Assembly (NCBI GenBank): GCA_947176975.1
Contig: CAMWSW010000090.1
Coordinates: forward strand, 1-5,208
Length of the DNA: 5,208 bases
Direction of reading: 5' to 3'
Source of the DNA: an uncultured Clostridia bacterium
GTDB lineage: Bacteria; Bacillota; Clostridia; Christensenellales; UBA3700
A program made the position numbers and the translations under genes. Below the pieces are notes generated by a model, which did not search any database, was not told where the DNA came from, and saw only the letters and a list, made by a program, of their open reading frames with translations. Position 1 is the first letter of the stretch. Every line of letters starts with the position of its first letter. Positions 1 to 5,208 of the stretch are shown here, in pieces.

Positions 1-112
1 GTCGTATTTTTGCACTAGCTAGGGCGAGCGGTATCGTCAAGTGTACTTGCCGTACACGTCGATACCCCGAGACCCGACGATTGGGTGAAAAGACGGCTAA
101 TATACGCGCTCG
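1..112. repeat. Long imperfect palindrome, element A (left end cut by window)
   Basis: The core is a hairpin: GGTATCG (30-36) pairs with CGATACC (60-66), and GTGTAC (41-46) pairs with GTACAC (52-57) around the loop TTGCC. The pairing continues weakly outward: the left-edge stretch at 1-15 resembles the reverse complement of about 87-99. The centre is near 49 and the right end is at 112, so a symmetric element would start about 14 bases before the window. The right end, TATACGCGCTCG (101-112), is repeated at the right end of element C (4478-4489). The element stops one base short of the stop codon of the minus-strand lipoprotein gene. It could be a mobile palindromic repeat, a 3'-UTR structure, or both. 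The hairpin is directly visible; the function is unknown. Confidence 0.7.
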
Positions 113-113
113 C

Positions 114-3100
114 CTACTTCTCTTCGGTCGGCGCAACCTTACTCTTATTGCGTTTTCTCTTTTCACGGAAGTCCGCAATCGCCGCACCAGCAAGCGCAAC
201 GATAATTACTGCCGGAAGAATAAATACTGCGTACAAGAATCCCGAATACTCTCTTATCTCTTCTTTCTCTATTGCAAGGTAGGAAATATAATCTATATTG
301 ATGATATCATCGTCGCTTGCCGGCATAACCTTGACGGTATGCTCTGCCCAAAGGTCAAAGTCAATTGCATAAAGCAACTGGTCGGTCATTGTGGTTTCGC
401 TGTAGAGGTCGACTACCGCAACCTTCGAGCCGTCGACGTAAACTTCCATTTTGCCGTAATTGCTGTCCTTGACGCCGTAGATACATATCTGTCTTGAAAG
501 CGCGGTAAATGACATAACGGAGTTTTGATTGACGCTTTGGCTGATACTGCCGTTGACGCAAACGTATTCGCCATTATCCAACCAACCGCCCATATACGCG
601 ATACTTGACGAAGTGTTGGGCACGATTTGACTTGCGTCAAAGTGCTGTCCCATCTTGAGGTCGGTGAACGAACATTCAAAAGCCTCTTCCGCATAGAAAG
701 TAATCTTGAGATATTTATCTTTGACAGCGTCAAACATAAAGGTATTCAATCCCGCCTTGATTTCGCTGTCGGCAAGATGTAACTCTCTTGATTCGGCAAA
801 TCCTGCGTTGTCCGCTACGGTAAACTTGACGTTGGCGCCTACCATTGAACTTACGCTACGCACGAAGAATTGAACGTATTCCAATCTCTTCTCTCCGTCC
901 AAATTCAATATTATCTCGTGGTTTGTCTCTCTCGACCTAGCCGTGTAGTAGGAGCTGTTGAGTTCGTCAAAAGCAAATTCGATTTCGCTCGACGTGTTGA
1001 AAGCTCTGGGATAAGACACCACGTTGTCTTCCGTCAAATCGTAAGGCTGATAGAACTCGTCTTTGAATCCGTAGCCCGTAGGATAGATCACAGGCGGTTC
1101 AAACTTGACGACTTTGTCGTCGGACAAACCGTTGTAATACAGATACTTTGAATCCACTATATCGGCGACGATTACCGAGTCTTCAGCGTCGCTGGCATCA
1201 TCGTCCTCGATATATCTTATACCCAATGCCGCGTCACAACCGCCTTTGGTGGAAAGCAGAAACAGATTGAAATAATAATTTGTTCCCGCATCCAAGTCGA
1301 TATCGTAAGAGTGTCCTCTCGTAAACTCGGAGAACGGTATGGATATGTCAAACATATCAAACATATATTTTGGCACGCCGAACTCTACTTTGCAACGTCC
1401 GTTGTTGCGTAGATAGAAACGGTATTTTCCACTCTCGGGTACTCTGATACAACCGCTGGTGACTGTCAAAACGTAAGTGTTGTTGTCGACTTCGTCGCGT
1501 CGCTGTACTCCCGCAAAATCTATACTGCCGATGTAATCGGGCGTACGTTTCTCATATGCGCCGATTGCTTCGGAAAGCGCAGTCGTAGGCTTGTCAAACT
1601 TCCATCCCTCGTATACCTTGTAGGTCGCAACGGTAATGACTACGTTGATTTTACCGTATAGCGTGACGGTATAATCTCCGTTGGAAAGCGTCACGTAATA
1701 TTCGTCAATGAGCGCATCTTGACTTGGGTCGTAATAATATATGCCTTTATTCTCACTGTCTCTAGACCAAAGATTAGAGTGATTGCCGACGATTTTTTCC
1801 ACTTCCCAACCGTCGACTATAGATACGATGTTGCTCTCAAAATCAAAGACTACTCTCTCGCCCATTGGCACGGTATATCCATGGCTATACGTGTTGTTTT
1901 CACTACCGACGGTAAATTTGGTCTGCACAGGCACGTAAAGTTGGTTGCCCGACATCTTGTTTTTCGTCTCCTGCGAAATCTTCATTTGGAAAGTATCGAA
2001 ATACAAACTCATATCGGCTCTCAAAATAGAGCTTATCAAAAGCGCAAAATCGTCGGTGTCAAGCGGGTCGGGTTCTTTGCGGTACTCGGATATAATTTCT
2101 ATCGTCTTGTCAAGTCCAAAGCTGTGCAATATGTTGATAAAGAAAGCCATCATCATTTCGTCGTGATAATTCTCCTCTATCTCCGCGGTGGGAAGCTGAA
2201 GAATTTCCAACGTAGCTTTGAGACAGGAATACGAATCGTGCAACCAATTGGTATCGTCAATAATCTCATCATCCTCGCTTGGATTGGTCATTACCACGTG
2301 ATCAACTGCGCAAAGCACGTTGACCAACGATTCACGGGAAATAATTCCGCTCAAATCACCGTCGGCAACTTTTGTCTTGTAATCGCAGATATTGTACATC
2401 AAATCCCACGCTTCGCCATTGACCAAACTGCTGTACATCAAAGTCTTTTCAAAATAAGATATCGGCGCATAGGTTACGCGAACTGTCGGATCGTAAGCTA
2501 TCGTCGAATAATCTCCGAAAACTATACTTGAGGTATAATCTCTCGAACTGCTGGCAATACCAAGCGTCTCATTGATGAATGATACTGCGGATTTCCACCA
2601 AAGAAGTACGTTGTATATATCGTCGATTTTGCTTTTCTTCTCCTCATCGTATAACGCGGAAGTGGGAACGTAAAAACGCGCGTTGACACAGTCAAGTACG
2701 GCGTACGCTCCGTCGCCTCGCTCAATCTGCTCCAACGGATCTCTTCCAAGTCTGTAGTACGGAATAACTATTCCGCCCTCTATCGTCATATTGAAAGACG
2801 CGTTGACGGTTTCGCTCGTAGATTCGTCGCTGGCCGGCACGAATATCTCAACTATTCCGCCCGTCGGCGAAGTAAGCTCCGTAATATTTCTGGATATCGA
2901 CCTCGACACTCTTCTGTCTGCAGCATAGGTGTCGACGTATATCGTATAATAATTCAATCTGACGGTGTTGGGCACGGTGATCGTCAGCGACTCGCCCGCC
3001 GGCAAATAAAGACCCGTGATGTGATAACCGCTCATCCTTGCGTCTACGTTGACCTTTGCGGTAACGCGCGGAGTGCTTTTGTATTCAACTGCCGTCTTGG

Positions 3101-3260
3101 GCGCAGAATCCGTCTTGAGAATTGCTATGCCGTCGCCAAAACGCGATACGACGTTGTCTTCAATCTTGATATTGTTTTTCAAACTAGTACACGCCCCAAG
3201 CCCTGCAAGCATTGCGACGACTACTATAATTAACGCAATAATCAAAATTTTCTTTCTCAT
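114..3260 (-). CDS. Large surface lipoprotein with catalytically degenerate M60-like domain and C-terminal membrane anchor
   Basis: This 1048-residue protein is predicted to be exported. A basic N-terminus and hydrophobic stretch lead to the lipobox LGAC, with Cys24 as the lipidation site. Residues about 60-430 resemble the M60/enhancin-like peptidase family. TGLYLPAGE (82-90) matches the family's N-terminal strand motif. The segments at 369-394 (FFINILHSFG then SEYR) and 418-429 (SLYFDTFQMKIS) match its C-terminal half. At the expected zinc site, four residues after Trp285, the protein has YNICD (289-293) in place of HExxH; Glu310 may be the remaining third-ligand position. It is therefore probably a binding protein and not a protease. 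Next come a PA14-like beta region (about 548-690), a discoidin-like region (about 755-873) and a second galactose-binding-like region (about 875-997). A membrane helix (1007-1029) and a basic tail (FREKRKRNKSK) end the protein. The ATG at 3258-3260 is preceded by AGAGGA with a tight 4-base spacing. The stop is TAG. Module names come from motif recognition, not a profile search; a role in host-glycan or mucin attachment is inference. Confidence 0.85.
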   Translation of the reverse strand: MRKKILIIALIIVVVAMLAGLGACTSLKNNIKIEDNVVSRFGDGIAILKTDSAPKTAVEYKSTPRVTAKVNVDARMSGYHITGLYLPAGESLTITVPNTVRLNYYTIYVDTYAADRRVSRSISRNITELTSPTGGIVEIFVPASDESTSETVNASFNMTIEGGIVIPYYRLGRDPLEQIERGDGAYAVLDCVNARFYVPTSALYDEEKKSKIDDIYNVLLWWKSAVSFINETLGIASSSRDYTSSIVFGDYSTIAYDPTVRVTYAPISYFEKTLMYSSLVNGEAWDLMYNICDYKTKVADGDLSGIISRESLVNVLCAVDHVVMTNPSEDDEIIDDTNWLHDSYSCLKATLEILQLPTAEIEENYHDEMMMAFFINILHSFGLDKTIEIISEYRKEPDPLDTDDFALLISSILRADMSLYFDTFQMKISQETKNKMSGNQLYVPVQTKFTVGSENNTYSHGYTVPMGERVVFDFESNIVSIVDGWEVEKIVGNHSNLWSRDSENKGIYYYDPSQDALIDEYYVTLSNGDYTVTLYGKINVVITVATYKVYEGWKFDKPTTALSEAIGAYEKRTPDYIGSIDFAGVQRRDEVDNNTYVLTVTSGCIRVPESGKYRFYLRNNGRCKVEFGVPKYMFDMFDISIPFSEFTRGHSYDIDLDAGTNYYFNLFLLSTKGGCDAALGIRYIEDDDASDAEDSVIVADIVDSKYLYYNGLSDDKVVKFEPPVIYPTGYGFKDEFYQPYDLTEDNVVSYPRAFNTSSEIEFAFDELNSSYYTARSRETNHEIILNLDGEKRLEYVQFFVRSVSSMVGANVKFTVADNAGFAESRELHLADSEIKAGLNTFMFDAVKDKYLKITFYAEEAFECSFTDLKMGQHFDASQIVPNTSSSIAYMGGWLDNGEYVCVNGSISQSVNQNSVMSFTALSRQICIYGVKDSNYGKMEVYVDGSKVAVVDLYSETTMTDQLLYAIDFDLWAEHTVKVMPASDDDIINIDYISYLAIEKEEIREYSGFLYAVFILPAVIIVALAGAAIADFREKRKRNKSKVAPTEEK

Positions 3261-3303
3261 ATCGTCCTCTGTCTAGAATACTACTCCATTATTTTTCAAC
3301 ATA

Positions 3304-3332
3304 AGTTTACTACAAAAATTCCAAAAAGACAA
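3304..3332 (-). promoter_or_regulatory. Candidate sigma-A promoter for the M60-like lipoprotein gene
   Basis: On the minus strand, TTGTCT (3327-3332) and TAAACT (3304-3309) are separated by 17 bases. Each hexamer matches the vegetative consensus at four of six positions. Transcription would start near 3297 and give a leader of about 37 bases before the ATG at 3260. The spacing is ideal but the region is AT-rich, so chance matches are possible. Confidence 0.4.
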
Positions 3333-3389
3333 TTGAATGAATATAATTCTTTTAAATATTTATACCATAGTTGGCAGTATCGACAGAAT

Positions 3390-3414
3390 GAGATACCCAT
3401 CTCGTTCGGCGAGA
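3390..3414 (+). other. Two mutually exclusive small hairpins at the edge of element B
   Basis: GAGAT (3390-3394) can pair with ATCTC (3399-3403) around ACCC. Alternatively TCTCG (3400-3404) can pair with CGAGA (3410-3414) around TTCGG. The two stems share bases 3400-3403, and the second also uses the outermost bases of element B. If the region is transcribed, these would be competing folds. Stems of five base pairs are common by chance, so this is a weak call. Confidence 0.25.
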
Positions 3415-3563
3415 AGTGAGTGGCGTAAGATTTTCACGAGCAAGAACGTTTTCTATACGATGAAAACGAATGCAGGCGTACTTTATGTACGTCAAGAGAG
3501 TTTGAAGAAGTATGGGAAGCATTATTGCCGTGTAAAATTACGACATCTCACTTTGAGGCGAAC
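3404..3563. repeat. 160-base imperfect palindrome, element B
   Basis: The two arms pair along most of their length around a centre at 3484. Paired blocks from outside to inside are GTTCG/CGAAC (3404-3408 with 3559-3563), AAGTGAG/CTCACTT (3414-3420 with 3547-3553), GCAA/TTGC (3440-3443 with 3525-3528), ATAC/GTAT (3455-3458 with 3510-3513) and CGTAC/GTACG (3477-3481 with 3487-3491, loop TTTAT). Between 3440 and 3458 about 17 of 19 positions pair when G-U is allowed. A local stem, CGTTTTC/GAAAACG (3447-3453 with 3462-3468), would compete with the long fold. The element lies in the divergent region upstream of hpf. I see no flanking target-site duplication. It could be a MITE-like repeat or a structured RNA. 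Confidence 0.75.
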
Positions 3564-3614
3564 AAAAAATGTAAAATTTTTAAATCCCCCCTTTTATTCG
3601 TCTAAATATTGTGA

Positions 3615-3625
3615 TATACTATACT
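3615..3625 (+). promoter_or_regulatory. Candidate hpf promoter with two overlapping -10 hexamers
   Basis: TATACT occurs twice, at 3615-3620 and 3620-3625, sharing one base. Each matches five of six positions of the vegetative -10. No good -35 hexamer sits 17 bases upstream of either copy, so the promoter may depend on an activator or an alternative sigma factor. The start would fall near 3627-3632, giving a leader of about 80 bases. In that leader, TTAAGT (3648-3653) can pair with ACTTAA (3668-3673). Confidence 0.45.
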
Positions 3626-3692
3626 CAAGAAATAAAAGAGACGATGATTAAGTGAACGTAAGCGCGAACTTAAACAATGACTCTAGAAAAAA

Positions 3693-3699
3693 AAGGAGG
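3693..3699 (+). promoter_or_regulatory. Strong Shine-Dalgarno site of hpf
   Basis: AAGGAGG lies within an A-rich stretch and is followed by 8 bases before the ATG at 3708. This near-perfect anti-16S match fixes the hpf start and suggests efficient translation. Confidence 0.9.
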
Positions 3700-3707
3700 G
3701 CAATTAT

Positions 3708-4229
3708 ATGAGAATTGAAATAATTGCGAGAAACTACAAACTTACCGACAATTTGGAGGAAATCATCAACAAGAAAATGGAAAAATTTTCCAGATATTTT
3801 GAAGATGACGCTGTCGCTAAGATTTTCCTCAAAGAAACAGGCAAAGAAAGGTACGTAATGGAAGTGACAATCTTCTTCGGCAACAATATGGTCAGAAGCG
3901 AAGTTGCGTCGGACAATATGTACAAGAATATAGATTTGGCATTGCCAAAGATTGAAGGACAGATTAGAAAACACCGCACCAAGCTCGGCAAGCTCAAAAA
4001 GAGCGCGTTGGAAGGCGAAACGATGTATCCCCAACCCGAACAACCAAAGATGGAAGTCATCCGTACCAAGTCTATGGCGCTCAAAAAAATCGACCTCGAA
4101 GAAGCTGTCGAGGAAATGGAACTCGTCGATCACGACTTCTATATCTTCCTCAACAACACCACCGGAAAAGTCAACGTGCTGTATAAGAGAAAAGCAGGCA
4201 ACTTGGGTTGTATTGAAGTTGACAACTAA
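3708..4229 (+). CDS. hpf: Long-form ribosome hibernation promoting factor
   Basis: This cytosolic 173-residue protein of the S30AE family binds the small ribosomal subunit at the decoding region. The long form dimerises to build inactive 100S ribosomes. Residues 1 to about 98 form the N-terminal S30AE domain, starting MRIEIIARNYKLTD, with a basic segment at about 86-98. A Pro-rich linker (about 105-114) leads to the C-terminal dimerisation domain (about 115-171). The family hallmarks are visible there: IRTK (118-121), DLEEAVEEMEL (129-139), HDFYIFLN (142-149) and VNVLYKRKAGNLGCIE (155-170). The length is normal for the Bacillota long form. The usual GLI near the end reads GCI here. The gene stands alone between the divergent lipoprotein gene and the convergent clpC, with its own ribosome binding site, candidate promoter and terminator. 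Stress or stationary-phase control is typical of the family and was not read from the sequence. Confidence 0.97.
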   Translation: MRIEIIARNYKLTDNLEEIINKKMEKFSRYFEDDAVAKIFLKETGKERYVMEVTIFFGNNMVRSEVASDNMYKNIDLALPKIEGQIRKHRTKLGKLKKSALEGETMYPQPEQPKMEVIRTKSMALKKIDLEEAVEEMELVDHDFYIFLNNTTGKVNVLYKRKAGNLGCIEVDN

Positions 4230-4266
4230 CGTCATCTTTTGAAAAACGTCAAGCTAGAAAAAATAC

Positions 4267-4297
4267 AAACCGTCGTACGGAAGTACGACGGTTTTTT
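4267..4297 (+). terminator. Intrinsic terminator of hpf, possibly bidirectional
   Basis: A perfect 12-base-pair stem (4267-4278 with 4283-4294) closes a GGAA tetraloop and runs into a T tract at 4292-4297, 38 bases after the hpf stop. On the opposite strand the same stem is followed by TTTGTATTTTTT including stem bases, so it may also stop transcription arriving from clpC. The inner stem, CGTAC/GTACG, is the same core as the long palindromes. Confidence 0.92.
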
Positions 4298-4301
4298 ATT
4301 G

Positions 4302-4363
4302 ATTAGATTTCTCCACTTCACTTTGTTTCGGTCGAAATGACATTTTATATTACCTAGTCTAAT
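4302..4363. repeat. Small inverted repeat resembling a dispersed intergenic repeat
   Basis: ATTAGA (4302-4307) is the inverse of TCTAAT (4358-4363). Nested inside, ATTTC (4307-4311) pairs with GAAAT (4334-4338). The internal text, with TTTCTCCACTTC followed by GGTCGAAATGAC, resembles short repeats I recall from many bacterial intergenic regions; this is from memory only. It sits between the hpf terminator and element C. Confidence 0.4.
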
Positions 4364-4364
4364 A

Positions 4365-4489
4365 CGAGCGCGGAGAGTGGTGGGATTTTCGTCCGTGAGA
4401 CGGCGACCGAGCGGTGAGCGTACTTGCCGTACGTGACCCCGAGGAAGTCCCAGTCTTTAGGACGGAAGGCGCGCCGCTATACGCGCTCG
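4365..4489. repeat. 125-base imperfect palindrome, element C, abutting the clpC stop
   Basis: The ends CGAGCGCG (4365-4372) and CGCGCTCG (4482-4489) are perfect inverse copies. The arms stay largely complementary inward, for example CGTCC (4390-4394) with GGACG (4460-4464) and AGAC (4398-4401) with GTCT (4453-4456). The centre is CGTAC-TTGCC-GTACG (4419-4433). It shares the loop, the following ACCCCGAG and the TATACGCGCTCG end with element A. It shares GAGTGG and GATTTTC in its left arm with element B. On the minus strand it begins one base after the clpC stop. There is no adjacent T tract, so a classic terminator role is not evident. Confidence 0.75.
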
Positions 4490-4490
4490 A

Positions 4491-5208
4491 TTAATCTTTT
4501 TTGGTAAAGGTCAATTCTTCCCCGTCTGCGTCGATGTCAATATGATCTCCGATAGCAAATTCGCCTTTGAGGATACGCTCGCTGAGTTCGTCCTCAATCA
4601 TTCTCTGCAAAGCTCTGCGGAGCGGTCTCGCGCCGTATTCTTTATTTGCGCCCTTTTCGACGATAAGCGCCATTGCCTTGTCGCTTACCTCGATATTGAT
4701 ATCCTTGTCGGCAAGACGCTTCTTGAGCGACGCCGTCATCACGGAAATAATCTTGGACATATCCTCGTCTTGAAGAGGTCTGAATATGATTATATCGTCG
4801 ATACGGTTGATGAACTCTGGCTTCAAGGTCTTTTTGAGCGCTTGCATTTGCGTCTGACGCATATTCTCGTAGTCGTCTAACGAATCCTTTGCGCCAAAGC
4901 CCAATCTCGAAGTCGCCTTAATTTCGCTTGCGCCTATATTGGACGTCATTATGATAATGGTATTCTTGAAGTCAACCTTTCTGCCGTGAGAATCCGTCAA
5001 TACGCCGTCGTCGAGTATCTGCAAAAGTATGTTGAATACTTCTGGATGCGCCTTCTCTATCTCGTCGAAAAGCACTACGGAATAGGGCTTTCTTCTCACC
5101 TTTTCCGTAAGCTGTCCGCCCTCTTCAAATCCGACGTAGCCTGGAGCTGAACCGATGAGTTTTGACACGCTTACTTTGTCCATATATTCCGACATATCTA
5201 CTCTTATC
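4491..5208 (-). CDS. clpC: ATP-dependent Clp protease ATP-binding subunit ClpC, C-terminal part (5' end outside window)
   Basis: The frame is open through the right edge, so the gene starts outside the window. The Met at 5195 is internal; the preceding codons give IRVD, as in IRVDMSEY of the family. The visible part is most of the second AAA+ module. It shows the pore-loop motif GYVG (19-22, counted from that Met), Walker B VVLFDE (40-45), a sensor-1 Asn in MTSN (86), an arginine finger in FINRID (131) and a sensor-2 Arg in GARPLRR (190). LGF at 98-100 sits where the ClpP-docking loop of ClpC/ClpA/ClpX is found. This and the short C-terminal end favour ClpC over ClpB. Walker A of this module, the first AAA+ module and the N-domain lie off the window. 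ClpC unfolds proteins and feeds them to ClpP in the cytosol. The gene is convergent with hpf. The stop is TAA, next to element C. Confidence 0.95.
   Translation of the reverse strand, partial: IRVDMSEYMDKVSVSKLIGSAPGYVGFEEGGQLTEKVRRKPYSVVLFDEIEKAHPEVFNILLQILDDGVLTDSHGRKVDFKNTIIIMTSNIGASEIKATSRLGFGAKDSLDDYENMRQTQMQALKKTLKPEFINRIDDIIIFRPLQDEDMSKIISVMTASLKKRLADKDINIEVSDKAMALIVEKGANKEYGARPLRRALQRMIEDELSERILKGEFAIGDHIDIDADGEELTFTKKD

Noticed and set aside
1719..2531. Plus-strand open frame of 270 codons opposite the lipoprotein gene
   Set aside because: It is antisense to an intact 1048-codon gene with clear motifs, has no ribosome binding site and shows no recognisable domain.
3404..3563. Element B as a classic MITE with target-site duplication
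   Set aside because: No matching short duplication is visible outside the GTTCG/CGAAC ends, so transposon-type insertion is not shown. It is kept as a palindromic repeat of unknown origin.
3337..3651. Plus-strand open frame of 104 codons across the intergenic region upstream of hpf
   Set aside because: It is read through palindrome B and the hpf promoter, has no Shine-Dalgarno site before its ATG, and its Arg/Lys/Tyr-rich composition fits translated repeat. Copies of such frames would be expected wherever the repeat lies.
3261..3707. Known riboswitch, T-box, tRNA or CRISPR array in the long intergenic region
   Set aside because: I find no T-box sequence, no cloverleaf, no regularly spaced direct repeats, and no aptamer core that I recognise. 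The only strong structure is the long palindrome.
3648..4235. Minus-strand open frame of 195 codons opposite hpf
   Set aside because: It is the antisense shadow of hpf, whose protein matches its family from end to end.
4491..5195. Complete short ClpB/ClpC-like protein starting at the Met at 5195
   Set aside because: The frame stays open to the window edge and the codons before this Met encode IRVD, which precedes it in full-length Clp ATPases, so the gene is truncated by the window.

Overview
The window looks like a chromosomal segment of a low- to mid-GC Gram-positive anaerobe (Bacillota, probably a gut Clostridia lineage). Three things suggest this: a long-form ribosome hibernation factor, a ClpC-type unfoldase with a ClpP-docking loop, and a large surface lipoprotein related to the M60/enhancin-like mucin-associated proteins. 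Strong AGGAGG-type ribosome binding fits the same picture. Species cannot be named from the sequence.

Layout from left to right. 1-112 is the visible part of a long imperfect palindrome (element A), cut by the left edge. 114-3260, minus strand, is a 1048-residue predicted lipoprotein: lipobox, M60-like domain, several beta-rich glycan-binding-like modules, and a C-terminal membrane helix with a basic tail. The M60 domain appears catalytically dead, because YNICD stands where HExxH belongs. 3261-3707 is a 447-base divergent intergenic region. It holds a candidate promoter for the lipoprotein, a 160-base imperfect palindrome (element B), and the promoter and ribosome binding site of hpf. 3708-4229, plus strand, is hpf. 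4230-4490 separates the convergent genes hpf and clpC. It holds a GNRA-loop intrinsic terminator, a small dispersed-repeat-like inverted repeat, and a third long palindrome (element C). 4491-5208, minus strand, is the C-terminal part of clpC, cut by the right edge.

How the parts relate. hpf (ribosome dimerisation and silencing) and clpC (protein quality control with ClpP) are both stress or stationary-phase functions, but they are convergent and do not form an operon. The lipoprotein is divergent from hpf and probably works at the cell surface in glycan or mucin recognition.

The least explained signal is the set of three long palindromes. All are centred on a GTAC-N5-GTAC hairpin. A and C share the outer end CGAGCGCGTATA and each begins exactly one base after the stop codon of a minus-strand gene. 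They look like one family of mobile or structured-RNA repeats, possibly acting in 3'-end formation.
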